DNA of 64,000 nt from Balamuthia mandrillaris (lineage: Eukaryota; Discosea; Longamoebia; Balamuthiidae), in assembly GCA_031835245.1 (NCBI GenBank), contig JAVKOQ010000173.1, forward strand, positions 1 through 64,000. The letters run 5' to 3'. This document shows, one piece after another, positions 11,049 through 25,686 of the stretch. A program made the translations under genes and the position numbers. Under the pieces are notes generated by a model, which saw nothing but the letters and a program-made list of their open reading frames with translations, was not told where the DNA came from and made no database searches. Every line of letters starts with the position of its first letter. The first letter of the stretch is position 1.

Positions 11049-12934
11049 ATGGAGGGCGCCGCCGCTGCTGCTGCTGCCAAACCAAAGGACGACCTTGAGG
11101 TAGACGCTCCTTCCACTGAGGACATCGGAGAAGACACGGAAGAGGAAGGGGTGGATTTTGAGGAGGACCAGGAGGAGGACTGGGAGGAGGACTGGGCGGA
11201 ATATGAGGAGGAGGGACGTCTCTCCAGCACCAAGTATGACTTTGTCAAAGTGAAAGTTCACTTGGAAGACCACTACTACATTCTCTCCCGGTTTATCGTC
11301 AGCCGCACTCTTACCTTAACACATGTGCTCGCTCCTTCCTTCCTTCCTTTCTCCGCTTCCCTGCTTTCTTCTTGCTCATTTTTACTACGTCCATCTGTTG
11401 TGCATGCAAATAGGTGAACCCAGAAGACGCCATCAAGATATCGTTGCAGCTAAAGAAGGAGTTGGTGGACCAGGGCAAGCTGGAAACTACGCAAGAGGAA
11501 CTGGAGGCACAACTTTTTAAGATCATGGAAAGCAAAGGCTATGGTGCGATCTACCGCGACCGCTTTAGGATGGTCCTTAAGTATGCTTCTTCCACATATT
11601 TGAGTGATGTTCTGTTGGGGTGGCCCTTCTCTCGGTGCTTACCCTTTCTTGCTTTCTTGCGCTCATTCACCTCTATCAACGCAAATGAAACCAGGTTTCA
11701 CCACCAAAGAGTGCCACTGATCATATTGATAGCGGGCACGGGTTGCACCGGGAAATCCTTCCTTGCTACCCAGCTTGCTCAGCGCATCAACCTGCCTAAC
11801 GTCCTGCAAACTAACCTTGTCTATGAGTTTCTAGAGGGCATGAAATCGTTCGTTGTTTCCTTTTGTTTTCATGTTATTCTCGTTCTTCCTTACCTCTCTC
11901 TTACTCGTTTTGAAAGAAGTGAACTGATCCTCCTCCGTCTCTCTGATTCCCACATTGTTACCAACCCAAACCAGAACGGGTGCCCCTCCACCTTTGCCTG
12001 TGCCGTATCGAAAGTTTGACTCTCAAAGAGAGTTGCTGCTTGAATACAAGAAGACCTGTGAGATTGTTAGAGGAGGTTTGTTGTTGCCTTCTCTCTCTCT
12101 CTCTCACTCACCCACTCACTCACCACTCACTCACTCACCACTCACTCACCACTCACTACTCACTCACTCACTCACCACTCACCACCAACTCCACACACCA
12201 CCACCACTCACTCACCACCACTCACTCACTCACTCACTCACTCACTCACTCACTCACTCACTCACTCACGCACGCACAATTCTTGAATCAATGCATGCAG
12301 CTGTGAAAGCGGATTTAGAGAAGGCGCTGAAAGAGGGTAAATCGATAATATTGGAGGGTATGCACATTGATCCTGTCCTCTATCTGGAGCTCATAAGAGA
12401 CCACAACATATTGGAGTATAACCTGCCGGACCCGGCCGCCATGCACGATATCGACCTGCTGCTTAATCAACCACAGCAACAAGAGGAAGCCGCTAAATCA
12501 TCATCACCCTCAACCCTCCCTAAGAAAAAGGGAGTGATCATTCCATTCGTCTTCAAAATGAAGGAAAAAGAGCACCGCTTGTTCGTGGAGAACTGGTTAT
12601 CCTGCAGCGCCAATGACCGCGAGTTGCTGAAGGTTCGCCTTGTTGATTCATTTGTTTGTTTTCTTTCCAAACGGAACTAAGAGTAGTTTTGGCTGACTTG
12701 CCTTTCTTGTTTTCCTCGGTGCAGACCATAAGCGAGGATACAGCAACCCAAACCAAAGTTTTGCTATCGAACCTGCGGTACATCCAAGATTTTCTTTGTA
12801 AATATGCACCACCCTTCCAAAAGGTAGAGGTCAAAGCCCAATCCTTTCCAGAAACGTTGGACCATCTCCATTCCGTTGTGCTGGAAGGTATTCAACAGGC
12901 CTACGAGTACACCTCTGCATTCAAAGACTCGTAG
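11049..12934 (+). CDS. 2-phosphoglycerate kinase-like P-loop protein, LPA1 family (412 aa)
   Basis: Six exons: 11049-11324, 11414-11580, 11695-11847, 11975-12075, 12301-12632, 12725-12934. After an acidic N-terminus (EDTEEEGVDFEEDQEED), an ATP-cone-like segment holds HYYILSRFIVSRTL. Then come FHHQRVPLIILIAGTGCTGKS with a Walker A at residues 162-169, QLAQRINLPNVLQTNLVYE, and GKSIILEGMHIDP. This succession is that of plant LPA1-type proteins, needed for inositol hexakisphosphate (phytate) accumulation in plants, and of archaeal 2-phosphoglycerate kinases. The true substrate in eukaryotes is uncertain. The plant proteins are longer; here the C-terminus stops soon after the kinase part. Intron 4 is almost entirely CTCA/CACT repeats. 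Confidence 0.88.
12090..12270 (+). repeat. CTCA/CACT tetranucleotide tract inside intron 4 of the kinase-like gene
   Basis: The run of CACT/CTCA units, with a few interruptions, fills most of intron 4 (12076-12300). It is C/T-rich on the sense strand and ends shortly before the GCATGCAG acceptor. The reading frame happens to stay open through it, which makes a false Ser/Leu/Thr/His-rich ORF. Confidence 0.9.
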
Positions 12935-13009
12935 AAATTCTCATCAATAAGAAACACTACAATGGACAAGCGCAGAGAGAGGTAATACAAACAAAAAACA
13001 CGAGAGATT

Positions 13010-13807
13010 TTAATCTTGTTCAATGTTAAAGGACTCGTAAAGCTGCTTCACGGTACACTGAGAGGCCTCCGCTAAAATGCCCAGCAGTTTATGAGCAAGA
13101 TCCTTCACTTCGTTGTACTTGTGCAGGGCTTCCATCTTCTTCAGTTCAAGCTCCTTGGGCACCTGTGAGGATTTACTCTCCTCTTCGACCTGGGCATTGA
13201 GGGTATGGGTTATCTTCCTTCTTTTCTCTGGAGGTCTGTATTTGTTTGAAAAAAAACGCAGGAAACGTGTATCAGCGAATGCTGGGTGTGTGCCAATCTC
13301 TTGTAAGAATGATCAGTACCTTCTCTCCTGTTGCACGCGATCCGCTACCTCCTCTTGGCTATGCAAAAATGAATCATAATATTGGTTGCGTTCCCACAGC
13401 TGTACTACCAGCTGATCAGCTTCCTGTCTCAGTTGCTGCCTCCTTGTCTTTTGACAAACATGAGAAACTGTTGGCCAAGCCTGCTATCAACCATGGGTGA
13501 GCGGATGGGCGGGTACCGTTTTCTCTGATAGGCACTCGGGATGTTGACGGAAGGTCCAGAAGTGCTTTCCAGGATAGTAGACTACGGCACTCTTTGTGCT
13601 GTTGAGTTGCTTGCAGGCTATCACCCCTTTCTGCTTCAGCACCAGCAACCCCTCTCCTGCCTGGGTATCAAGTAGTGTCCCGCATCCACCACGGCTGCCG
13701 ACCTCTTCCACCAACTCTTGCTCCAAGAGCGGCACGGGACGAGAAAGCATGGCTTCCACGATCAGCAGCACACAGCTTGAGGTCTGGGAGCTTTGCGCGC
13801 TACTCAT
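13010..13807 (-). CDS. SWI5: DNA repair protein SWI5 homologue with N-terminal extension (226 aa)
   Basis: Three exons: 13807-13517, 13483-13320, 13235-13010. The last 80 residues are a coiled helix then the Swi5 signature: ALHKYNEVKDLAHKLLGILA followed by SQCTVKQLYESFNIEQD. Swi5 pairs with Sfr1/Mei5 to stabilise RAD51/DMC1 filaments in homologous recombination. The first 100 residues are not Swi5-like: a compact region around LLEQELVEEVGSRGG and VVYYPGKHFWTFRQHPE, of unknown fold. Exon 2 is a Gln/Glu-rich helix (TRRQQLRQEADQLVVQLW). The first-exon junction is the least certain part, though its phase fits. Its 3' end is 76 bases from that of the upstream kinase-like gene. Confidence 0.8.
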
Positions 13808-14062
13808 TGCTTGCTGCTACCTACTACTGGCTTCTTCCCTTTTGGCTGTTCTTCTTTGGCTTTTGCTGGTAAGCCGCTACGCTTTTGTAGCTACAAAAGG
13901 GAAGCAGCAGATGCAAAAGAACATAAATAAAGAAAACAGAAAAAGTTTGTTTCAAGAAAAACGTAGCAGCAGCAGCAGCTTCATGGCTAGCTGCTGAGAC
14001 TGGAGGAAGAAACCTATGGTGAAAGGGAGGGGAGGGAGGGGAGGAGAGGATGAGAAAGGTTT

Positions 14063-16371
<2,309 letters not shown>

Positions 16372-16681
16372 CTGTTCACAGGGGAGACTTCAAAAAAAAA
16401 AAAAGCGAGCAACAACAAGGGAGGAGAGCGTTCCGCAGCTTTCTGCTTGTGGTTGGGGTGGTGGTGGTGGTTGCGGTGGAAGAAAATGAATTTTTTTTTG
16501 TAACCTCCGCTAGTCACTTCTCAACCTGTGCACATTACCTACAAGACTTGAGCTCCCCTCTTCCTTTTTTCCTTTTTTCCTTTTATCCTTTCAATAGGCG
16601 CCTCTCCTCATTCAGCTTGGGTCTCTGCTGTTGCTTGGTGTGGGTGTGCTGTGGATTCTTTTGAAGCGGGACACACGGGGT
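16372..16681. other. Short intergenic region between DLD start and MTRR stop
   Basis: 310 bases with poly-A and GGTGGT runs and C/T-rich stretches. It should hold the DLD promoter and the 3' flank of MTRR. No coding or RNA gene is recognised. Confidence 0.45.
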
Positions 16682-17752
16682 TCATGCCCAGACGTCCATT
16701 TGTATGCGGCCTTGTTTCATCATGTTGGCCTGTTGTAGTTGAGCTTCCGCAGCAGACATGCCTCCTTCCTTCTGGAATATGTTCTGCACAGCGGTGGTGA
16801 CGCCCTTTGCCATGTTGTTGGCATCACTTAGGTGACGGTCAGCTTTGCATGTCATGTGACCACAGAGCGAGAAGAGGGGCATTAAGAAGCAAATTACTCA
16901 CCCACAGATAAATAGGAAACCCTCTTCCTTAGCTAGCATTTGGTAAAGCTCTTTAGAGTGTTCTTCCATTCGGTGTTGCACATAGACAACCTCCTCGGTA
17001 TCTCGTGAAAAGGCTGTGCTGAGGAAGGTAAGCACGTTGGCCTGTTTCATTTCTTCCAACTCGTTCCTGTAGATGAAATCCTTGAGCTCGTTGCGGCAAC
17101 CAAAGAATAGCCAACAGGGTCCAAATCTCTCATTGGTGGACGCTTGCTCCAGCAAGTATTTTCTATGCTGGAGAAAGCCCAGGAAAGGCGCTACCCCAGT
17201 GCCAGGACCCACCATCACCAACGGTTTACTGCGATCTTCAGGATAGATAAACTCCTACACGTGATGAACCAAATGTTTAGGAAAATAGAGAGAGAGAGAG
17301 AGAGAGAGCAACATACTCGTGTTGGGCGCATGTAAATGGGTAAATGGCAGCTGGAGCTTGATTGAGCCAGAGTGAGGCCCTTCAATTTCGTGGAGAGATC
17401 GGACTGATCATCTGCAAACAAGCCCAAATGCTCTTTACAGAGGCGTTTGAGCCACGTCGTGCACAATCCGTGCTTTGTCTTGTTGGAGGGAGTTTGCCAC
17501 TGCACTATGTTAAAGGCAAAGCGGATGTGATGGGGGGACACGAAAGGAGAGCAGGCAATGGAATAATAGCGCGGCTGTTGGGGTGGCAATGTGGCCAGCA
17601 GATGAGCCAATGGAGGAGAACAAGAGGGGAACTCTTGCAACAAATCTAAGAGAGACGGTTTCTCCGCTTCGACGTAGGTCCTATACTCATCTTTGCCTGC
17701 GTTTTTGTTTTGGATGACAAAGTTTGTTAGGAAGGGCAAAGACAGGTATATC

Positions 17753-17799
<47 letters not shown>

Positions 17800-19304
17800 T
17801 TTCAAGCCGCATAGAAGCATAAGTCGTTCTTTTTCAGCAGGGTCTATTGTGTACTCCGCAAGCATTCGCAAAAAGCTCTTCTTTGGAAGGCTTAGGATAT
17901 CGCAATGTTTGCTGAAACAATCTTCGACTGAACATGGACTAGGAATGTGCTTAGGTACAGCGTCTTTATAATTACATTAGTTACGGCACATGACGAGTGG
18001 CTGCTATCAAACTTATCAACAGTACCTGGAATGTCCTTCGTGGGTTTCAGGATAAACATTTGCTGGGCGCTTAAACCCAACCTATCAATCAATGGGGCAA
18101 CAAGCTCCTCGGGATTTGGGCATTGAATGGCGAATGCATCGCCAGGAACCCAGGATAGAGTTCCCTTTTCATTCCCTTCAGAAACATCCAGAGTAACCTC
18201 TAGGGTAGTTTTCAATGCACCAGGAGCCGTCAGGCACCGAGCCGAACTTAGGCGAGCAAGAAAAGGTTTGTTGGCATCACAAGTTGTAATAGCCTGCCCT
18301 CCCTCAGCATTACCCGCTACAGAACCACTAGGAGGGGCTTCAGCAGAGCAAAACTCAACCGCGAAGTGGCAAGGAGGCAGGTCTGGATACAGCTTTTGCT
18401 TGATGACTCTGCGTGGGGCGCCTGCTTTCCCGCTGGTCCGTTTGGTGGCCGCTGGCGCACTCTCACTTGCTTCCTCTCCCTTAGTCTGTTGCGGTGCAGC
18501 TTCCCCATCAGACTTGGTGCTAGTGCTTGTGGCCACAGGAGTCTCATTATGCTGGCCTGTGGCTGAAGAGGAGGAGGCGGTGAAGTGGCTAAGGGCGTCC
18601 CACAGGCCTTCTTTCCACGGCTCGATAGCATCCTCTAGCCTAAATGTCAATAACGGAAACAAGCCAGGACATGTGAGAGTGGTCGGCTAGAAATTCAAGA
18701 AAGAGGAAAGCTGGACAGTACGCTCCGGTGGCTTCATCTGCTTCCAGTTTCTCGTAGAAAGGTTTAGCACCAAGTTGCTCCAGCCGCTTCTCCAGCTTGC
18801 GAGGGAACCCTTGGAATGTGTCGTAGTTGGTGTCACCGATTCCTAAAGAAAAAAAGATCAGTGTTTGCCTTTTCTTTTTTTTGCGACCACAATAGTTCAG
18901 TAGCGAAAGAAGTTTGTACCCAGCAACGTGTAGCGAACATGGGAAAGCAGGTCCGGTGAATGTTTGCGAGCACGCAACCACCGCCAAAAGGGAAGCGCGT
19001 TGTCTGGTGGGTCACCTTGTCCTGTGCTGGAGACCACGAACAACACCACCAAGTTACTCGCCTTGTCGCATAGCTTGGTCTTGGTGCCCAGCACACAACA
19101 ACGGAAGGCGGAGGTCAAAAGGTGAGTGCTCGGTCTACAACACTAGGGGGAGTAGGGTACCTGTTCCCAGTCCTTCAGCGCGCGCCACTGTGGTTGAAAC
19201 GAGGGGAGGTGCTCAGCGATGTGGAGATGGATGCCCTGCGAGATGGACTCAGCATTACCGGTCTGGGAGCCATAGAGGGAGAGCAAAGACAGCGTTTCAC
19301 TCAT
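16682..19304 (-). CDS. MTRR: Methionine synthase reductase, diflavin (693 aa)
   Basis: Eight exons: 19304-19161, 19079-18920, 18842-18722, 18639-18026, 17963-17799, 17696-17317, 17254-16902, 16826-16682. Flavodoxin-like FMN domain: LYGSQTGNAESI, VVSSTGQGDPPDN, YTLLGIGDTNYDTF. A linker of Ala/Ser/Thr/Glu low complexity follows, then a ferredoxin-reductase-type FAD/NADPH module: RYYSIACSP, MVGPGTGVAPFLGF, FFGCRNELKDF, FICGDANNMAKGV, ending in the Trp-containing tail DVWA. The motif ADEATG..EPWKEGLW after the FMN domain matches MTRR better than P450 reductase or NDOR1, and there is no membrane anchor. It reactivates B12-dependent methionine synthase, so B12 use is inferred. The acceptor of exon 2 is the least certain junction. 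Confidence 0.92.
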
Positions 19305-19828
19305 TTCCAGTCAACTTTGGTTCAAGGGTTGAGCTGTTCTTAAGTTTTCCTCTTTTGGTTTGAAATGGTTCGAAGTCGCCATTCTTTCCTGAAGGACCCC
19401 TCAGGTTCAATACCTAGAAAAACAATTTGGACCAAATTCAAGTCGCAATCCGTTGTTGCGCTATACCCCTCGTGTTGGAAAATTCACCGTTCTTTCTGAT
19501 GTCCGCAAATAATGAGGGGCCAAGGCAGAATATTTTTTACGCGGCAGCATAAGCGAAAAAAAGTAGCAGCAGCCACACAGCACCAAGTAAGCCCCAAACG
19601 GATTAGCGTGGGTACCCGCACGACCCTTTTTCGACGAGCACTTGCCTCTGGGCCCCCTTTCGTTTTTTTTTTCGATCTCTTGATTCTTTCTGTCCCCTCT
19701 CCTCTATTTACAAAAACTGAGCGTGAGGACCGCCCACGCGTTTTTTACATCAACAACAAGTGCGATTTTAAAGAAGAATTGGTCTTTTGCCCCAAAAACA
19801 CTGACAGTGTCACAGCAACCCCACGGCA
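19305..19828. other. Divergent promoter region, MTRR / U2AF1
   Basis: 524 bases separate the start codons of two divergently transcribed genes. A 121-codon ORF on the + strand runs across it into the U2AF1 start in another frame; its composition is not protein-like and it is taken as chance. T-rich stretches occur at about 19660-19680 (+ strand). Confidence 0.5.
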
Positions 19829-21293
19829 ATGGCAGAAAGATTGGCTTCTATCTTTGGTACAGAGAAGGATAAGGTGAATTGTCCCTTTTATTTCAAGATC
19901 GGTGCCTGCCGGCACGGAGAGCGGTGTTCTCGACTGCATAACAAGCCTACCCTCAGCCAGACGATTCTTTTGAAAAATCTCTACCACTATGACGGTCCTG
20001 CAGCTCTTCCCACCGACGATCCCGAACTGGTAAGAGAAAAGGAGCGGGAGGCACAGGGCCACTTTGAGGACTTTTATGAGGACATCTTTACTGAAGTCTC
20101 GTACGTCTTCCCTCTCTCCTTTTCTCCCTTTGGTTCATTTTCTCACTAGGTTTTACCTTTAGAAAATTTGGAGAGATTGATGATATGCATGTCTGCCATA
20201 ACATTTGTGATCATCTTTATGGTAACGTTTACATTAAGTTTAGGAGTGAGGACGATGCCGAGGCTGCACTGCAAGGGCTAACAGGACGCTTTTATGCTCG
20301 TTCGTACCCCTTTGTGTTGTGTTTGTAATTTGAACTTTGGCGGCTTGTTATTAACTCTGGATTAACTTTAGGTAGACCCATCTTAGCCGAGTTTTCACCT
20401 GTTTCTGACTTCAAAGAAAGCTCTTGCAGGCAGTATGAGATGGGAGAGTGCACCAGAGGCGGCTATTGCAACTTTATGCACGTACGTGATAGTTAATACC
20501 ACCTTCGTTTACTGTACTAATCTCCTTCTCTCTCCTCTCTTCCTATTTCTCTCTTCTCTCTTCTCCTCATTCTTGATTGCCTCTGAAGGTGCGGCCTATT
20601 TCTCGACGATTGCGGAAGGATCTATATGGCTACTCTCGTAGTCACAAGAGAAGGTACAGAAGTAGGAGTCCAGATTATGATAGGAGAAGTCACAGAAAAA
20701 GAACCCGAAGCAGAAGCAGGAGTCCCAGAAGAAGGAGCAGGAGTCGTAGCAGAGACCGATCAGACAGACACCATCGCAGCAGTCATCGTAGGAGGTTTGT
20801 TGTTTCTTAACTCTCACTTCTCCCGTTTTCTTCCACGCAAGGTTAGGCCCAGGATGCTACACAAAAAAAAAGTCTTTAACCTAGTCAGACCTACAATGGG
20901 TTGACGTAAACTATAATACGCTGAGGCCATCTCTTCTTTTTCGATCTTATCATTTTTTCTGCTCATCGTCTCACCTACATTTTGCCTTTTGTTAATAGCA
21001 GGAGCAGGCGGAGCAGTGACCGCAGCCGAGATAGAGAACGTTCCAGAGAGAGAGAGCGTTCCAGAGAGAGAGAATATTCTGGGGAGAGGGAGGAAGAAAG
21101 AGATTCAGACCACAAAGAGGGCAACCACACCCCAATTCGCGAAAGGGATATCCATGATGACAGCGGTGTTGTCAAGGAGGGCGAGAAGGAACATACCTCC
21201 CACGCAGGGCATGACGACGAGGCTTCTGTCCTTCAAAACCAGCCTACTGAGCTGGCTGAGGAGCCTGATACTAACCCTTCCCATGCTGAGTAA
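19829..21293 (+). CDS. U2AF1: U2AF small subunit, 3' splice-site AG recognition (339 aa)
   Basis: Five exons: 19829-20100, 20163-20299, 20372-20481, 20589-20794, 20999-21293. The N-terminus [18 protein letters not shown] is nearly the human U2AF35 sequence. Two CCCH zinc fingers ([39 protein letters not shown]) flank a U2AF-homology RRM with [10 protein letters not shown], and [12 protein letters not shown] follows. The serine equivalent to human Ser34 is present at residue 34. The C-terminus is a long RS domain, then an acidic His/Ser/Asp tail of about 60 residues that is longer than in human. The protein binds the AG at 3' splice sites as a heterodimer with U2AF65. The one extra Arg at the exon 2/3 junction is a small uncertainty. 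Confidence 0.96.
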
Positions 21294-21680
21294 CCTGTCT
21301 CTATGCATCCTCATCCCCCTTCCCCCCCCCCCCCTTCTACATGCTTAAGAACAATGCAAATATACCCAACAGCCCCAAACTATCCTCTGTTTTGTTTGCG
21401 TGCCTACCCCCTGTACCACCTATTCTTCCTCCTTGCTGCCTCCCTCTCGTTAAAACCCAACCAACCAGCATATAAAATAAAGTGCAACAAACAACCACAA
21501 AAGTGGGGGCCAAACGCCCCTTTTTTATTTTGTTGTTACTGTCGACACAAAAAGGCCTGCCTCTCTTGTGGCGCAGCGGGAGGCGAGTTTTGTTTGTTTT
21601 GGTAGAAGAATAAGAAGTAGCAGAAGGAGCTATCCACATTTTTTTTTGTTTTATTTTATTGGTTTGTAACAAACTTCACC
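21294..21680. other. Intergenic, U2AF1 3' flank and SEY1 promoter
   Basis: 387 bases. A C run at about 21321-21334 and an AATAAAGTG at about 21475 (a possible polyadenylation signal for U2AF1) are the only features. No gene is seen. Confidence 0.5.
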
Positions 21681-21801
21681 ATGAGCGAAGGAGACAAACC
21701 AGTGCCACAGGAGGAGATCAACACGGGGGACAGCCTCATCCAGATTATAGACGAGAATGGCGTCTGGCAGTTCGTCACTCCTTCTCCAGATCTCCTCTCT
21801 C

Positions 21802-21861
<60 letters not shown>

Positions 21862-24800
21862 CTCACCCACTCTCTCTTTCACTCTTTCTGAATCTTCAAA
21901 TGTATTTTTGGATCCATTTCCTGCTTCTAATCTGATCATCCACGGTGCAAACATGAACACGCTTCAACACAGAGAGAAGCTAGACGACGCTCTCCGCCAC
22001 TGGGACTTTTTGGACAAAGGTTTCGACTACTGGGCCATTTCTATTTTGGGTTGTCAGAGCAGTGGCAAAAGTATGTTTACCTCCCATGGCTTCTTGCTAT
22101 GTTGAACTCGGATTTCTAACCATGCTCCTCTTCTACGTGTAGGCACCCTCTTGAACCGTCTTTTTGGGACCAAGTTTCAGGTGATGGAATCCTCTTTGGG
22201 GCGTTCACAGACTACGAAAGGAGTGTGGATGGCCAAGTCACAGGCGGGCAGTGCGACCACCTTAGTCATGGATGTGGAGGGCACCGATGGCAGAGAGCGC
22301 GGTGAAGAACAAAAAGTAGGCGACCCTTGCTCCTCGTTTTTGCTTTTGGTATTCTTAGTTAAGCTCGTGCTGACCTTGTTTTGTTTTCTTTACGAAACAT
22401 TACAGTCTTTTGAGCGCAAGTCTTCGCTTTTTTCATTGGCGCTGGCGGAGGTCCTCATGATCAACTTGTGGATGCAAGACGTTGGACGATACGAGGCAGC
22501 TGGTTATAGTCTTCTCAAAACTGTTTTTGAGCTCAACCTCCAGCTTTTCGCTAGTTCCAAGTACGTTTTGTTTAGAATGCCGTGCCGAGCTTCTCATCAA
22601 CTAACAACTGGCGCTCAACAGCAGCAAGAGCAAGACATTATTGCTTTTTATAATCAGGGACCACATCAAGAAAGTCACTCCGTTGGAGCGACTCATCACA
22701 ACACTGGAGACCGATCTAAACATGATATGGAAGGGTCTCATTAAGGTAAGTCAGTGCTTGCGTAACATCTAACGAGTACTGGTTAACAATTTGCCCATCA
22801 ACATAGCCTCCCGAATTCGAAGACTCTACCATCAGGGACTTTTTTGACATCGAGTTTACATCCTTGCCCCACTTTGTGTTGGAAACGGATGCTTTCGAGG
22901 CAGATGTCGCCGCTCTGCGCAGACGGTAGGATCACTCGCTTAAAATTGGTCTCAGAACTTTGTCATGACCTTGTCTTTGTTCCTGTTTAAAACAGCTTTT
23001 CAGATCCCTCAGCCCCCGACTTTGTGTTTAGAGACAGCTATGTCAAGGATGTTCCTGCAGATGGCTGGTCCATGTACGCTCAACGCATTTGGGTAATTAT
23101 ACAACTGGACGCAGTGCTTTCTAATTTGCGAAACGAAAACCAACCGAAAACACTTTCCTCTCAAACAGGAAACTATTCAAGAAAGCAGGGACTTGGATCT
23201 ACCTACCCAAAAAGAAATGTTGGCCATGTATCGGTGTGATGAGATCATGGAAGAGGCCTACAAGGAATTGGTCAGCGCGATCGAACCTCTTCGCCTTCAA
23301 CTTAATAAGAAAGGCAGTTTTGTGCCCGATTTTGGCCAAACTTTACATAACCACATGCTCCAATGCTACGGTAGGCTGCTGAAGCTTTTGTTTTTTTTCC
23401 GCTTTCTTACATTTCGCTCTTTTTTAAAACATAGCACTGTATGATGAACCAGCTTCTCGTTATCATGCTGAGGTTGCAAAGAAAAAGAAGTTGCAACTAC
23501 AAGAGAAAGCTATTGAGATGTTTCACTCTCTGTTCACTCTTCAACTCGGCAAAATTAGGGAGGCCACTATCCGCTTCCTAGATCAAAGAGCTAAAGAGCT
23601 CATCCCGGACAACGAAGAAGAGGTTGTTTCTGAGTTTTCTTTTGTTTGCCGGAAGCTGGAAGAGGAGACTCTTGAGTACTTTAACCAGAACGCGACGGAC
23701 TCCGTTTTGCCCGAGTCAGGATGGAGCTTTGAGAATGATTTGGAGGAAGTGATGGACGTCCTCAAGACTAAACTCACACAGCTCGAACAAGAGCAACTCA
23801 CTCGCCTCATGCGCGTGGCTGAGGTACCACCAATAACTCTTTGTTAAGTTACCATTACCACCCGTGATCATTTACTAACATCTTATTTATTATTTTTCTT
23901 CATTAGAATCGCATCAAGCATAAGCTAATGTCCAAACTGAACAAGTTGTTGGATGCTTGCCCGAGCGATATGTGGGAACAGATTGCCAAGCTATATGAGA
24001 GTATCAAGAACCAATCTCTGCAGGTTCTTGTGAGCGATCTTGAAGGTTTGTGTCCTCATTTGCATTTTTTTTTCAGGTTGAACAAATATTAACCTATTAC
24101 AATAATGAAAAGGATACGACATCAGTGCCGAGGAGAAAGAAAACAGAGAAAGTGAACTCGAGGAGAGAGCTTTTAACGTATTGAAGGGCCGCGTAAAGGA
24201 GAAAACAGAACATATGCTCTACAAAATGGAAAAAAGATTTGACGAGCACTTCCTGCAAGACGAGAAAGGGCTGCCTCGAAGATGGACTGCCAGAGATGAT
24301 ATTCCCAAATTATTTACGGAAGCTAGACAATTGGTACTCCTTTTGTCCCTCTCTCTCTCTCTCTCTCTCTCCTAGCAGCAAATCAGTAATGTTTCAATCA
24401 TCCAACATAGGCGTACGAAGTTTTGGACCTGTACTCGATTATACGGCTGACCAAAGAGGCTGCATCAATTTCTTTTGTGCGAGATTCAGAAGAGGATGGG
24501 GAAGAACCGGACGATGAAGAGAATGTAGATGAGAAACTGGTTGTATTGCCCCGCGATGAGTGCATCATGATCAAAGACCGCTTCAAGAAAGAGTCAGAGT
24601 CAGCGTATCTACAAGCCCTTCGCGACCAAGCCAACAGCCAAATCTCTCTGCGCCCATCGACACCAATGCTAGTGCTGCTCTGCATACTGGGCTTCAACGA
24701 GTTTGTGGCTCTGGTGTCCAACCCGCTGCTCTTCCTGATGGCCATCATCTGCGGCGTGATTGGTTACGCACTTTGGATTACAGGCCTGGCTGACATTCCG

Positions 24801-24932
24801 GTGGGCATTGCACAGGAAGTCGCTTCCAACGTCGCCACCACCACCAAGCAATGGGCCGTCACTTCTGTGGTTAACAGCTTGACCAAGAGCGGCAGTGCTG
24901 CTTCCTCTTCCTCCAAAACCAAAAAGGACTAA
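21681..24932 (+). CDS. SEY1: Sey1/RHD3-type dynamin-like GTPase for ER membrane fusion (771 aa)
   Basis: Twelve exons: 21681-21773, 21980-22070, 22143-22315, 22406-22560, 22631-22745, 22807-22925, 22996-23092, 23169-23370, 23435-23823, 23907-24045, 24113-24333, 24411-24932. GTPase motifs: P-loop [12 protein letters not shown] formed across intron 2, switch [23 protein letters not shown], then [10 protein letters not shown] long helical-bundle middle follows, and near the C-terminus a two-segment membrane hairpin ([20 protein letters not shown] and [20 protein letters not shown]) before a Ser-rich cytosolic tail. Plants, fungi, amoebae and other protists use this family to fuse ER tubules homotypically. 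Intron 1 holds a 60-base CT tract; its acceptor is the only uncertain one. Confidence 0.94.
21792..21853 (+). repeat. (CT)n microsatellite in SEY1 intron 1
   Basis: About 60 bases of near-perfect CT lie 20 bases after the donor of the first SEY1 intron, with pyrimidines on the sense strand. Confidence 0.95.
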
Positions 24933-25189
24933 GCCCCTCTCTCTCTCTCTCGCTCACTCGCTCTCTCTTCCATTGTGTTGATGGATGAATAAGAAGAAGA
25001 GGTTTGTAGCCTCTTTCTCATATGCAATGGTTCCTTTGTACATGCCCATTGCTGCTGTTGGCACCTGCACTTCATTGCTTTTAAACCTACTTTGTTCCGG
25101 TGCAAGTGTCGAACACTCTCTCTCTCTCTCTCTCTCTCTCGCTCTCATGAAACTGGCTAGCGGTGGGCATCATACAAGTGTTACAAAGA
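24933..25189. other. Tail-to-tail intergenic region with two CT tracts
   Basis: 257 bases between the 3' ends of SEY1 (+) and the SLC35E3-like gene (-). CT microsatellites occur at about 24937-24968 and 25115-25145. No gene is seen. Confidence 0.6.
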
Positions 25190-25627
25190 CTATGCATGTT
25201 GCTTGTTGTTGGTGTGATGAGAAGAGGGCACCACAACAACCTTTTGAAGAGGAACAGCGGTTGAGGTGGGTGGAGATGATAATGAGGATAACGAGAGAGA
25301 GGAGGGAAGAGCGCCTTGCTCTTTCAGCTTGAAGTAAGTGTAAAGAAATGCGCCGGAGAGGGTGATGGCCATGCCTAACACGTTGCGGCCATCCAATGGC
25401 TGTCCAAACAGCAAGAAACTGCCTACGAGGATGGTGATAGTCTTTAGGTGGCCGTATATCTGGTACGTCACTGGTGATGTCTCTTTCAGGATAACGTAGA
25501 TAGTGATGTTGATAACGCCTGCAAAGAGGCCTGACAGAGCTAACAGCAGCTATGTCACGATTCGTTATTAGTAACTCACAACAAGCAACAACAATACAAA
25601 ATTGTAGAAACGCATTGAGACGAGATA

Positions 25628-25686
<59 letters not shown>

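Noticed and set aside
11955-12680. 241-codon ORF that reads through intron 4 of the kinase-like gene
   Set aside because: The middle is only the CTCA repeat; family alignment needs an intron from 12076 to 12300, giving VRGAVKADLEKAL.
16682-19304. NADPH-cytochrome P450 reductase or NDOR1 instead of MTRR
   Set aside because: No N-terminal membrane anchor, and the ADEATG...EPWKEGLW linker plus the C-terminal tail match methionine synthase reductase better.
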